From: JAANXG01 sp963731035
GTDB lineage: Bacteria; Pseudomonadota; Gammaproteobacteria; Arenicellales; JAANXG01
Assembly: GCA_963731035.1 (NCBI GenBank)
Contig: CAVSUY010000009.1
Location: 124,001-188,000 of the forward strand
Reading direction: 5' to 3'
Length of the DNA: 64,000 nt
Shown here: positions 8,598 through 17,584 of the stretch, one piece after another
Position numbering within the stretch: position 1 is the first letter of the stretch
Layout: each line of letters opens with the position of its first letter
Notes under the pieces: model-generated
Told to the model about the DNA's origin: nothing
Seen by the model: the letters and a program-made list of their open reading frames with translations, nothing else
Databases searched by the model: none
Translations under genes and position numbers: made by a program

Positions 8598-9113
8598 CTA
8601 GGGGCCTTCTTCCGCCAGCCGACGAACCTTCCGATACACGACGTGGCTGGCGAGCATGATCATCACCACGGAAGCGGCGAACAGATACAGCCCGTAGTGC
8701 AGCTCCGTCGTCGCCAGAGGTCCGAGCTTTACGCTGGCTATAAGTATTGCGACAACGAACACGTCCAGCATCGACCACTTGCCCAGGGCATCCATCCAGC
8801 GCAGGAGCCGTCGGTGGGCCGAACGAGGCCGATTCCAGGAATAGAACAGCAGGGCCAGCTTGACTACCGGCAGCACCAGGGTGAACAGGGCGAGCAGCAC
8901 GAACAACGGATAGTCCTGCTGCAGGTAGAACTGCCAGATTCCCGAAACGACCGAGAACGTGTTGTGGACCAGTACCAGCTTGGTCAGTGTCAGCATCGGC
9001 GCCCAGATACCCACGCCGAACGTCAGCGCGGACGCCAGTAGAAACAGATTGACGACGACGTGCTGAGGCCTTTCCCACCGGTTGCCGCGAGATTGCACGC
9101 CGAACGACGCCAT
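8598..9113 (-). CDS. PqiA-like integral membrane protein
   Basis: 171-residue protein with four predicted transmembrane helices, matching a single PqiA domain (paraquat-inducible protein A family). PqiA proteins pair with MCE-domain PqiB in lipid transport between the membranes. Only one PqiA module is present, half of the E. coli two-module protein, and no pqiB follows. The start ATG lies 3 bases after the priA stop, so translation is probably coupled. Stand-alone PqiA next to priA/argS occurs in other gammaproteobacteria. Confidence 0.7.
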   Translation of the reverse strand: MASFGVQSRGNRWERPQHVVVNLFLLASALTFGVGIWAPMLTLTKLVLVHNTFSVVSGIWQFYLQQDYPLFVLLALFTLVLPVVKLALLFYSWNRPRSAHRRLLRWMDALGKWSMLDVFVVAILIASVKLGPLATTELHYGLYLFAASVVMIMLASHVVYRKVRRLAEEGP

Positions 9114-9116
9114 CGC

Positions 9117-11321
9117 TCAGTACATGTCCACCGGGTCGATGTCGATGGACCAGCGCACTTGTCTCGACCGTGGCCAGGTTTCCAGCCACGTCAGCCACGG
9201 TGTCAATACGTCGCGAAGGGTGGAGCGCTCGGGGGCGCTGAGCAGCAGCTGGGCGCGAAAACGACCGGCGCGTTTCTCCATGGGGGCGCGCACCGCGTCC
9301 ATGACGCGAATGCGTCCGTGCTCCGGGTGCTCGAGGAGCTGGCGCCGGGCGGCGCGGAGGAACTCCAGTGCGGTGTTCGCGCGCGTCGATTCCGCGCGCA
9401 GGAGAGCGAAGCGGGTGTAGGGCGGGTAGGCGGCGGCTTCGCGCTCCGCCAGCGCGTACTCGGCAAACCGGGAATAGTCGTGCCCGGCAAGCTCCCGGAA
9501 GACCGGGTGCTGCGGATACATGGTCTGGATCATCACTTCTCCGGGATGCACGTCGCGGCCCGCCCGGCCCGATACCTGCAGGAGCTGCTGAAACAGCTGC
9601 TCGGTAGCGTGATAGTCGACGCTGTACAGGCCCTGGTCCGCGTTCACCACACCCACCAGTGTCACATAGGGGAAGTCGTGCCCCTTGGTCAGCAGCTGGG
9701 TGCCTACAAGTATATCGGCCTTGCGGTCCCGGGCCGCCTGCAGGCTGGTCTCCAGGGATCCCTTGCGCCGGGTACTGTCACGATCGATGCGTACGATCCT
9801 GGCGTCCGGCAGCCTCTTGCGCAGACTGTCTTCGAGACGCTGGGTCCCGGACCCCAACGGCCCGAGGGAGGTACCCTGGCACTGGGGACAGGCCGTTTGC
9901 GGCCGCTGCTCCCTGCCGCAGTGATGGCACAGCAGCTTGTTGATGCTGCGGTGCAGGGTCATATGGGCGTCGCAACGCTCGCACTGTGCGTGCCAGCCGC
10001 ACTGGTAGCAGCACAAGACCGGCGCATACCCGCGGCGGTTGATGAAGACCAGGCTCTGCTCCGAACGCTCCAGGCGTGCGGCCAGCGCCTGGAAGAGAGC
10101 GGTACTGATCCCGTCCTGCGCCGCGGAGCGACGCATGTCGATGAAGCGTATCCGCGGCAACTCGGAGCCTTTGGCCCGGCTGCTGAGTACCAGGCGCCGA
10201 TAGCGTCCCAGGGACGCGTTGTACATGGATTCCAGGGACGGCGTGGCGCTCCCCAGCACGATCGGAACGTTCTCCAGCTTGGCACGGTACACCGCTACGT
10301 CGCGGGCGTGGTAGCGCAGCCCGTCCTGTTGTTTGTAGGACGGGTCGTGCTCTTCGTCCACCACTATCAGGCCGGGCCTGAGCAGGGGGACGAATACTGC
10401 CGAGCGCGTGCCCAGCACGACCGGCGAGTGTCCCTGCCGGGCGCGCCACCAGTTGTAGTGGCGTTCCCCCGGCGCCAGTCCCGAGTGCAACACGGCCACG
10501 GACCTCCCGAACCGTTCCTGCAGGGCATTCACGAGCTGCGGGGTGAGGGAAATCTCAGGCACCAGCACCAGCGCCTGCCTGCCGCGGCTCACTACCTCGC
10601 GGATGGCTTCGAGGTATACCTCTGTCTTGCCGCTGCCCGTCACGCCGTACAGCAGCGACGGACAGAAGCCGGCTGCGGTATTGATCGCACCTACGGCGCT
10701 GCGCTGGTCGTCGTTGAGGTCGAACTCACGCGGAGGCACCTCGTCCAGAGTCGGCTCCGAGTAGGGCGCGCGCTCGATCCAGCCCCGTCCGATCAGGGCC
10801 GCAAGGGGCTTGCGCCAATGCGCCGTGATCAGCTTGAGCGCGGGCGCGTCCAGGCAATGCCCGGGCGCATTCTCGAAGGCATTCATGATTCTTTGTTGTG
10901 CCGGCGCCCGGCTCAGGGTCTGCGAGGTGTCGATGCCGGTCCTGGTAAGGGAGAAGTGCTCGGGAATGTCCGGCGTCAAAGCACGGTTGCCGCGCAGGAC
11001 TTTGGGCAGGGCCGTTCGCCACGCGATGCCGATGGGTTGTTGATAGTATTGGGCGGCCCAGCCCACCAGTTCTCGAAGCGTCTCTGGAAGCAACGGCGCG
11101 GCATCCAGGAACGAAACAACGCGCTTGAGGGTGTGCGACGGCGTACGCGAAGACGAGGCAGTGCTGGTCACGACTCCGACCAGGCGTCGATTGCCGAACG
11201 GAACCAATGCCCGGACTCCCGGTGCCGGCGTTTCCGCGGTATCGCCGGGCAACAGGAAGTCGAACTCGCGGCGAAGCGGAACCGGCACCGCCACCCGAAC
11301 GATCGGCAGCGGGTTCATCAC
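9117..11321 (-). CDS. priA: Primosomal replication-restart helicase
   Basis: 734-residue 3'-5' superfamily 2 helicase that reloads the replisome at stalled forks. Walker A is GVTGSGKTEVY with the lysine at residue 232, and the Walker B/DEEH box is VVDEEHDPSYKQQ. The paired zinc-binding cysteines appear as CCYQCGWHAQCERC and LLCHHCGREQ. The length equals that of E. coli PriA. It is the first gene of a leftward cluster and follows a 342-base intergenic region rich in DnaA-box-like sequences. Confidence 0.97.
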   Translation of the reverse strand: MMNPLPIVRVAVPVPLRREFDFLLPGDTAETPAPGVRALVPFGNRRLVGVVTSTASSSRTPSHTLKRVVSFLDAAPLLPETLRELVGWAAQYYQQPIGIAWRTALPKVLRGNRALTPDIPEHFSLTRTGIDTSQTLSRAPAQQRIMNAFENAPGHCLDAPALKLITAHWRKPLAALIGRGWIERAPYSEPTLDEVPPREFDLNDDQRSAVGAINTAAGFCPSLLYGVTGSGKTEVYLEAIREVVSRGRQALVLVPEISLTPQLVNALQERFGRSVAVLHSGLAPGERHYNWWRARQGHSPVVLGTRSAVFVPLLRPGLIVVDEEHDPSYKQQDGLRYHARDVAVYRAKLENVPIVLGSATPSLESMYNASLGRYRRLVLSSRAKGSELPRIRFIDMRRSAAQDGISTALFQALAARLERSEQSLVFINRRGYAPVLCCYQCGWHAQCERCDAHMTLHRSINKLLCHHCGREQRPQTACPQCQGTSLGPLGSGTQRLEDSLRKRLPDARIVRIDRDSTRRKGSLETSLQAARDRKADILVGTQLLTKGHDFPYVTLVGVVNADQGLYSVDYHATEQLFQQLLQVSGRAGRDVHPGEVMIQTMYPQHPVFRELAGHDYSRFAEYALAEREAAAYPPYTRFALLRAESTRANTALEFLRAARRQLLEHPEHGRIRVMDAVRAPMEKRAGRFRAQLLLSAPERSTLRDVLTPWLTWLETWPRSRQVRWSIDIDPVDMY

Positions 11322-11389
11322 GCCAATCTAGCACAGCGATTCTTCATCGCCGCCGCCGGTAACTCCCTGTTTTGGGGATCGTTTTCGAA

Positions 11390-11600
11390 TTAACCACAGG
11401 AACTGTGGATAACTGTGTGCATAACTTATGAAGGTATCGTTACAGATCCCGCGGAACGATCGTTCAAGCGTTGTTGCACAAATATTGCGCAAAATGATTT
11501 CTCCAATCAAATCAACGAGTTGCGAAATTCGCATCGATGCGCGCCGGAATGCTTCCGAAACCCCGGTCGCCGATTTGCGCCCGGCCCCGGCTGTGCATAA
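11390..11600. promoter_or_regulatory. DnaA-box-like cluster upstream of priA
   Basis: In the 342-base gap between divergent priA and the fructosamine kinase gene, the minus strand reads TTATCCACA (11404-11412, a perfect consensus box) and TTATGCACA twice (11416-11424 and 11592-11600, both fitting TTATNCACA). The plus strand has TTAACCACA (11390-11398, one mismatch). An AT-richer stretch lies between them (about 11470-11520). The cluster could be a DnaA-controlled promoter for priA or a DnaA-titrating site; its function is inferred. Confidence 0.5.
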
Positions 11601-11663
11601 ATTACGGCGGGGTCCCCGAGACGGGCTTTCAAGCAATTCAGACAGTTACGTGAAATACCTGCG

Positions 11664-12572
11664 TTGATACGTCAAAAAGAGCTCCCAACAGACTCCCGCA
11701 TCTGGGACCGCATAGCGGACGCGATTGCCGAAGCGACTGGTGCGTCCTTCCGTCCAAAGGAGACCGCAGATCTCGGCGGCGGGTGCATCAACCGGGCGCT
11801 GCGAATGTCGGACGGGGAGCGGAGCTTCTTCGTCAAGGTCAACGAGCCTCGGTCGATGCAGATGTTCGAAGCGGAAAGAGCCGGGCTTGCCGAGCTCGCC
11901 ACGACGGGGGGACCGAGAGTGCCCATGTCCATTGCGTCCGGCAGCACCGAGGAGGCTGCGTTCCTGGTGCTCGAGTTCATTCCCCTGTCGCGTCCGTCCG
12001 GAGAAGCCTGGGCGCGGCTCGGAGAGCAGCTTGCCATGCTGCACCAGCGCTCGGCGCAGGAATTCGGATGGGGTCGCGAGAACACCATCGGATCCACCCC
12101 GCAGGACAACGACTGGATGGCTGACTGGATCGATTTCTGGCGGGAGCGGCGGCTCGGATACCAGTTGAGGATCGCTGCGTGCAATGGGCTGGACCCCGCT
12201 ACGGTGTCCCGCGGAGACCGGCTTCTCGATCGCCTGGATGATCTCCTTGGCGGCCATGCGCCGAAACCGTCCCTGCTGCACGGCGACCTATGGAGCGGCA
12301 ACGTGGCGGCCGACGCCGGCGGCAACCCAGTGGTGTTCGACCCCGCCGTCTACTATGGAGATCGGGAAGTCGATCTCGCCATGACAGAGTTGTTCGGAAG
12401 CTTCGACCGGCGTTTCTACAGCGCTTATCGGGACGCCTGGCCCGTGAGTCCCGGCTACGAAGTTCGGAAGGTGCTCTACAACCTCTATCACGTTCTGAAT
12501 CATTTCAACCTGTTCGGCGGAGGCTACGGAGCCCGGGCCGGCGCTATGATCGAGCACTTGTCGTCCCCGTGA
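11664..12572 (+). CDS. Fructosamine kinase family protein
   Basis: 302-residue kinase of the fructosamine-3-kinase family, which phosphorylates Amadori adducts on proteins or small molecules so that they fall off (deglycation). The catalytic loop is LLHGDLWSGN with H206, D208 and N213. VVFDPAVYYGDREVDLAM supplies the metal-binding aspartate and the family-typical YYGDRE. The ATP-site lysine is in FFVKVN. The assigned start is a TTG at 11664 with no clear ribosome-binding site, so the true N-terminus may differ by some residues. It is transcribed divergently from priA. Confidence 0.85.
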   Translation: MIRQKELPTDSRIWDRIADAIAEATGASFRPKETADLGGGCINRALRMSDGERSFFVKVNEPRSMQMFEAERAGLAELATTGGPRVPMSIASGSTEEAAFLVLEFIPLSRPSGEAWARLGEQLAMLHQRSAQEFGWGRENTIGSTPQDNDWMADWIDFWRERRLGYQLRIAACNGLDPATVSRGDRLLDRLDDLLGGHAPKPSLLHGDLWSGNVAADAGGNPVVFDPAVYYGDREVDLAMTELFGSFDRRFYSAYRDAWPVSPGYEVRKVLYNLYHVLNHFNLFGGGYGARAGAMIEHLSSP

Positions 12573-12624
12573 GGCACCTTTACGAGGCCCCCCGGAGGCT
12601 GAACCGCGGCATCGTCCAAAGCGT

Positions 12625-12888
12625 TCATATCCCCATGTTGGCGAGCGTCATCATGATGTTGTTCAAGAGGGACGTGGTGTTCGGATGGCGTACCTCCAGC
12701 TCCTTGATGGATTCCTGCAGGTTGCTGACGAGACCCTGATGATCCTCGGTTCCAGGCTCCGTGAGCTTCTTATCGAGCTCCTCGATTATGGCGTTGAGGC
12801 GCTGCCTTGCGTCAACGTCTTCGCTCGGCAGAGCCGCCACCTCATTCCGAAGCCCGTCGATAAGCTTCCTCAAATCTTCTACGCTCAT
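12625..12888 (-). CDS. DUF4404 family protein
   Basis: Small 87-residue acidic, mostly helical protein beginning SVEDLRKLIDGLRNEVAALP and ending LLNNIMMTLANMGI. The pattern matches the DUF4404 family found in gammaproteobacteria, for which no function is known. No signal peptide or membrane helix is visible. It stands convergent to the fructosamine kinase gene. Confidence 0.7.
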   Translation of the reverse strand: MSVEDLRKLIDGLRNEVAALPSEDVDARQRLNAIIEELDKKLTEPGTEDHQGLVSNLQESIKELEVRHPNTTSLLNNIMMTLANMGI

Positions 12889-13016
12889 TCTCTTGAACTA
12901 CCTCTCGATGACTCCCGGCCGCGCGCTGCGCGTTCGAGACAGAATTGATCTGCGTTGCCTTTCCCGGCAAGTTTATCACCGTATGACGATGGAGGGATTC
13001 CGTCCTGTCGAGGGAG

Positions 13017-13556
13017 CTACCTGCGGCGCGGCTCGATGTCGCCGGTATGGATAGCGAATCGGCCGTTGCGCCGGTCTTCCAGGAACAGCCGAAGCGATCG
13101 GTCTATGACCGGAAAGGCGATCTCCGCCCAGGGGATCTGTTCTTCCGTGACCAGGTCGCAGCTCAGGCTTTCCTGGCCGGGCGCGAACTTGCGCTCCGGC
13201 ATTCGAGCCCGGAATATCACGTAGACCTGGCTCACATGGGGAATGTTGAACATACCGAACAACTCCAGATCGGCGACCTGGGCCAGAGCTTCCTCCATGG
13301 TCTCGCGCGCCGCCGCCTGCTGCACGGTCTCCCCGTTTTCCATGAATCCCGCAGGAAGCGTCCACCTGCCGAGCTGCGGCTCGATGCCCCGCTTGCACAG
13401 GAGAATCCGGTCCTCCCACACCGGAATGCAGCCGGCGACGATCTTCGGATTCTGGTAGTGTATGGCGTCGCAGTGATCGCACACGTATCGCGGCAGCGTA
13501 TCGCCTTCCGGTACGCGCACAACAACCGGTTCACCACAATTCGAGCAGTAATTCAC
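13017..13556 (-). CDS. Nudix hydrolase with N-terminal zinc ribbon
   Basis: 179-residue NUDIX pyrophosphatase. A four-cysteine zinc ribbon (YCSNCGEP and VCDHCDAIHY, residues 3-29) precedes the Nudix fold, as in NudC-like and ADP-ribose/NAD-type hydrolases. The Nudix box GFMENGETVQQAAARETMEE keeps the key glutamates (REtxEE), although the family glycine two residues later is leucine. The substrate is uncertain; dinucleotides such as NADH are possible for zinc-ribbon members. Confidence 0.8.
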   Translation of the reverse strand: MNYCSNCGEPVVVRVPEGDTLPRYVCDHCDAIHYQNPKIVAGCIPVWEDRILLCKRGIEPQLGRWTLPAGFMENGETVQQAAARETMEEALAQVADLELFGMFNIPHVSQVYVIFRARMPERKFAPGQESLSCDLVTEEQIPWAEIAFPVIDRSLRLFLEDRRNGRFAIHTGDIEPRRR

Positions 13557-13687
13557 GAGTGCGACGGGATCATCTTGTCGGTGAAAGCGTATGACGCTAT
13601 GCTGCGCCGCTTTTGAGTATCCGCGCCGGGGAGTGTACCGGCATAAAGTTTCAAGTCAAAAAGCCCAAGTCAAAGAATCAGTTCATT

Positions 13688-14530
13688 GTGAAAAGAAAAG
13701 ACAAGCACAAGCACCGCAAGCTGCCCAAGCACAGATTCACGGCCGCCACGGCCGACAAGTATGAACTCTACCAGCTCGCGGTGCAGTCGCCGGAAGAAGA
13801 CATCGACTTTCTCATCAACGTCTACGAGACCGAGCGCGGGCGCCCCCCGCGACATTTCCGCGAGGACTTCTGCGGCACCGCCTTGTTGACCGCCACCTGG
13901 ATCAAACGCGACCCGGCTAACACCGCCGAGGGTTTCGATATCGATCCCGAGCCCGTTAAATGGGGCAAAGCCGAGCATTTCGCCGCACTCGGCGAGGATG
14001 CACGGCGGGCGACGATTCACCTGGAGGACGCCCGCGAGCCCAGCGACAAGGCGCCGGACGTGCGTTGTGCCCAGAACTTCTCCTACTGGATCTTCAAGAC
14101 CCGGCCGGAGATGCTGGACTATTTTACCCGGGTTCGGGAGGACTTGGCCGAGGACGGCATGTTCGTCATCGATCTGCACGGCGGCCCCGAGTCTACGGAC
14201 CTGATGGAGGAGGAAACGGAGATGGAGGAGGAGGGCTTCACCTATGTCTGGGACCAGGACGAGCACTGGCCGGTGACGGGGGAGGCCCGCTTGTTCATCC
14301 ACTTCCGGTTTCCCGACGGCACCGAGATGAAGCGAGCCTTCGAGTACAACTGGCGCCTGTGGGGCCTGATGGAGCTCAAGGAAGTGCTGCAGGATGCGGG
14401 ATTCAGCCAGGTCGACTGCTATTGGGAAGGCACCGACGAAGACGGCGAAAGCGGTGACGGGGTTTTTACCAAGGACACCCGGGGCGAGCACTGCGCCTCC
14501 TACGTTGCCTATCTGGTCGCCCTCAAGTAG
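13688..14530 (+). CDS. Class I SAM-dependent methyltransferase
   Basis: About 280-residue soluble methyltransferase. A basic start (KRKDKHKHRKLPKHRF) is followed by TAATADKYELYQLAVQSPEED and the SAM-binding glycine region EDFCGTALL, with the acidic residue that binds the SAM ribose in EGFDIDPEPV. Many acidic stretches follow (EEETEMEEEGF). The GTG at 13688 is preferred because related proteins begin with this Lys/Arg-rich segment; an in-frame TTG at 13613 would add 25 residues. The substrate cannot be deduced. Confidence 0.7.
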   Translation: MKRKDKHKHRKLPKHRFTAATADKYELYQLAVQSPEEDIDFLINVYETERGRPPRHFREDFCGTALLTATWIKRDPANTAEGFDIDPEPVKWGKAEHFAALGEDARRATIHLEDAREPSDKAPDVRCAQNFSYWIFKTRPEMLDYFTRVREDLAEDGMFVIDLHGGPESTDLMEEETEMEEEGFTYVWDQDEHWPVTGEARLFIHFRFPDGTEMKRAFEYNWRLWGLMELKEVLQDAGFSQVDCYWEGTDEDGESGDGVFTKDTRGEHCASYVAYLVALK

Positions 14531-14686
14531 GTGCCTCGCGACCAACGAGTTATCGAACACTCGGGCCTGAAAAGCTGAGCCAGTTGCGTTACACTGACTC
14601 GTATAAGATTCAATCCCCATCTGGCCCGGCGGTTCGGGCCCGTCGCCGGGGGCCCGCACAGACAAGATTGAACGTGAGGTAATCTC

Positions 14687-16294
14687 ATGACCAATATGGG
14701 TGTCCGCCCGCACAGTGACCATGGCCTGGAGCATCACGGGCTGCAAAATCTGGGATCCACCTACTGGAATCTCACCACCGGCTCCCTGATCGAGCATGCC
14801 ATACGCCTCGGTGAAGGCCGACTGTCCCTCCACGGCGCCCTGGTCGTGAATACCGGGAAACATACCGGCCGTTCCGCGCGGGACAAGTTCGTGGTCAAGG
14901 ATGCCTCCACCGCAGACAAGGTGTGGTGGGGCCCGGTGAATGCTCCTTTCGAGCCGGCCCAGTTCGACGTCCTTCACGAGGAGCTGTGCCGGTACCTGGA
15001 GGGGCGTGACGTTTACGTGCGCGACTGCTTCGCCGGCGCGGACCCGGACTACCGACTTCCCATCCGCGTGGTCAACGAGTACGCCTGGCACAACATTTTC
15101 GCGGGGAATATGTTCGTCGAAGCCTCGGACGATGAGTTGCGTCGGCACGTTCCGGGCTTCACCGTGATCAATGCGCCGAATTTCGAGGCTGACCCCTCAC
15201 GTCACGGCACCCACTCCGGCACCTTCATCGTGGTGAACTTCGCCCGCCAACTGGTTCTGATCGGCGGCACCAGCTACGCCGGCGAGACCAAGAAGGCGGT
15301 GTTCAGCCTCATGAATTACTTGCTGCCGCAGCAGAGCGTGCTGCCGATGCATAGCTCCGCCAACATCGGGCCCGAGGGGGAGACCACGATCTTCTTCGGC
15401 CTGTCGGGCACCGGCAAGACGACCTTGTCGGCGGATGCGTCGCGGGTGCTGATCGGTGACGACGAGCACGGCTGGAGCGGCAACGGCGTTTTCAATTTCG
15501 AAGGCGGCTGCTATGCCAAGGTGATCAATCTGTCCGCCGAGCAGGAACCCGAGATCCATGCCACCACCCGGCGGTTCGGCACCGTGCTGGAAAACGTGAC
15601 CATGGACGAGGCCACCCGCGCCATTGACCTGTCGGACAGCAAACTGACCGAGAACACCAGGGGCTCCTACCCCATCAGCCAGATTCCGAATGCCAGCGCC
15701 ACCGGGCGCGGCGGCCACCCCACCAACATCGTATTCCTCACTTGCGACGCTTTCGGCGTGCTGCCGCCGGTCGCCAAGCTGTCCCCGGCCCAGGCGATGT
15801 ACCACTTCATCAACGGTTATACCGCGAAGGTGGCGGGTACCGAGAAGGGCGTGAACGAGCCGACCCCCAACTTCAGTCCCTGCTATGGGGGACCGTTCCT
15901 GCCTCTGCATCCGTTCCGCTACGCGGAGTTGCTCAAGGACAAGATCGCCCGCCACAACACTTACGTCTGGTGGATCAACACCGGCTGGTCGGGCGGCCCC
16001 TACGGGGTCGGCAAGCGCATGTCCATTCACCACACGCGGGCCATCGTCAATGCGGCCCTGGACGGCCGACTCAAGGACGTGCGCACCACGACCCATCCGA
16101 TATTCGGCGTCGAAGTGCCCTCGACGTGCCCCGGGGTTCCGGACGAGGTGCTGGACCCGAAAAATACATGGGCCGATAAGGAGGCCTACGACCGGCAGGC
16201 TCGCATGCTCGCCGGCAAGTTCGCCGAGAACTTCGAGAAATACGCCGACGAGGTCTCGGAAGAGGTCAAGTCCGCGGGACCCATTGCCGCGTGA
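14687..16294 (+). CDS. pckA: Phosphoenolpyruvate carboxykinase (ATP)
   Basis: 535-residue enzyme converting oxaloacetate and ATP to phosphoenolpyruvate, CO2 and ADP, the entry to gluconeogenesis. The kinase-1a loop is GLSGTGKTTLSAD (about residues 238-250), and the substrate-binding segments NTGKHTGRSARDKF and IGDDEHGWS are present. The length is normal. The start has a GAGG ribosome-binding site a few bases upstream. The gene appears monocistronic, convergent with the lipocalin gene. Confidence 0.96.
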   Translation: MTNMGVRPHSDHGLEHHGLQNLGSTYWNLTTGSLIEHAIRLGEGRLSLHGALVVNTGKHTGRSARDKFVVKDASTADKVWWGPVNAPFEPAQFDVLHEELCRYLEGRDVYVRDCFAGADPDYRLPIRVVNEYAWHNIFAGNMFVEASDDELRRHVPGFTVINAPNFEADPSRHGTHSGTFIVVNFARQLVLIGGTSYAGETKKAVFSLMNYLLPQQSVLPMHSSANIGPEGETTIFFGLSGTGKTTLSADASRVLIGDDEHGWSGNGVFNFEGGCYAKVINLSAEQEPEIHATTRRFGTVLENVTMDEATRAIDLSDSKLTENTRGSYPISQIPNASATGRGGHPTNIVFLTCDAFGVLPPVAKLSPAQAMYHFINGYTAKVAGTEKGVNEPTPNFSPCYGGPFLPLHPFRYAELLKDKIARHNTYVWWINTGWSGGPYGVGKRMSIHHTRAIVNAALDGRLKDVRTTTHPIFGVEVPSTCPGVPDEVLDPKNTWADKEAYDRQARMLAGKFAENFEKYADEVSEEVKSAGPIAA

Positions 16295-16441
16295 CCGAAG
16301 TCTCTGGTCTTGCCGTGCCCGGGACCGGTGTCCTCGCGTAGACACGGCGGCAAGGTGATTCGCGCCCCGCATGAGGATGCTGAAGAAGCCGGCGAAGACG
16401 GGCAGTGTGATCCACTACGCTGCCGTAGAAGAGGAGCGGGT

Positions 16442-17584
16442 TTATTCAGGGGCGGACGTGTAGCCGGTTAGCTCCACATAGCCCTCGCCACGTACCCGCG
16501 ACCGCTTGTGGCGTCCATCAACCCGCACCGCCCCTTCCCAGTAACGGAAGCCATGAACGAACTCCTGGTCGTCCAGCCAGGGCTCCGTGTCCAGAACGAG
16601 GTCCAAGTCCGGGACCGAGATACGCCACTTGACCGGGTAGCGCACGCCGGTCCGGCTGCTGGTCCAGTAATCCCGCGCCTGTATCTCGATCTGTCCCGAC
16701 GAAAGAACCGTCTTGTCGCCGGCCCCGTCCACGAACGTGCCGCTGTAGAAGTCCTTGTGCGGGCCGGACTTGTCGCGAAGCCGGAACACCATCAAGGCTG
16801 CACCATCGGCGAGCTGCAACGAGAACCAGTCCCAGCCGGCCTGGCTGGATTCCAGGGCGGAGCTGGACCACTCGTGGTCGAACCATGCGCTCCCCGCGGC
16901 GTCGTAAGGCTTGCCGTCAACCCGCACGCTGCCCCGCGCGTCGAGGCCGGTGTAGGAGTAGTAGTACGACGCATTCCCCTGCGGTCCCTTGAGACTCATA
17001 CCGTGGTCACCCTGGGGCAAAGGCGGCCGGGTATTGCGTATCTCCAGGTCGTAGCCGAACCGTCTGCTGCTCACATGGACACGTCCGATCATGGTACCCG
17101 CGCCGTCGGCTCGGCCGTTGAGCTGCCAGTCTTCCAGCCAGACGCGGAACGGGTCAGCGCGCGCGCCGGCCAGGCCCAGGGCGCCACGGGCCGAGCGTTC
17201 GTCGCTCAGATAGCGCCCGGCGTAAACGTCGGTGAGCGCGACATGCGCCAGATAGAGCTGGCTGGTCGCCCACTTGGACGGACTGTGCGGTGGCACAGGT
17301 GCGATCGCTTCGCGGAACACCGTAAACTGAAACCCGAATCGACGTTGGTCGACGGTCAGCAGCTGGCCGGTGAGATACCACCACTCGTGCTTGTAGCCGG
17401 GATGGCACCCGTGATCCGCTGGCCACCTGAACGCGCGCGGCTGGGTCACCTTGGGATAACCCGTGGTCTCCGCGCTCAACTTCTCGCCGGGAGACAGGCG
17501 CGGGGCGTCCTCCGGCCCCCGCGAGCAGGCGGGGACCAGACACGCGAATGGTGACAGCAGCAGCACCCTGCGGCGCCTATTCAT
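16442..17584 (-). CDS. Lipocalin-like lipoprotein, CrtC/AttH family
   Basis: 380-residue exported protein of the carotenoid 1,2-hydratase/AttH lipocalin-like family. An N-terminal signal with a lipobox-like cysteine (CLVPACSRG, about residue 20) suggests an envelope lipoprotein. Motifs typical of the family are HEWWYLTGQL, FGFQFTVFRE and AWFDHEWSS. The start codon overlaps the stop of the upstream FtsX permease by 8 bases, so it is translationally coupled to that ABC exporter. A role in handling or modifying a hydrophobic substrate moved by the exporter is inference. Confidence 0.8.
   Translation of the reverse strand: MNRRRRVLLLSPFACLVPACSRGPEDAPRLSPGEKLSAETTGYPKVTQPRAFRWPADHGCHPGYKHEWWYLTGQLLTVDQRRFGFQFTVFREAIAPVPPHSPSKWATSQLYLAHVALTDVYAGRYLSDERSARGALGLAGARADPFRVWLEDWQLNGRADGAGTMIGRVHVSSRRFGYDLEIRNTRPPLPQGDHGMSLKGPQGNASYYYSYTGLDARGSVRVDGKPYDAAGSAWFDHEWSSSALESSQAGWDWFSLQLADGAALMVFRLRDKSGPHKDFYSGTFVDGAGDKTVLSSGQIEIQARDYWTSSRTGVRYPVKWRISVPDLDLVLDTEPWLDDQEFVHGFRYWEGAVRVDGRHKRSRVRGEGYVELTGYTSAPE

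Noticed and set aside
9060..11393. 777-codon open frame on the plus strand opposite priA
   Set aside because: Antisense shadow of a clear PriA helicase; composition lacks any domain and is typical of high-GC antisense frames.
11322..11663. Chromosomal replication origin
   Set aside because: DnaA boxes are present but too few and without dnaA, mnmG or rpmH nearby; reported only as a regulatory candidate.
13670..15148. 492-codon minus-strand frame across the methyltransferase and pckA region
   Set aside because: Antisense to two well-supported genes and without recognisable domains.
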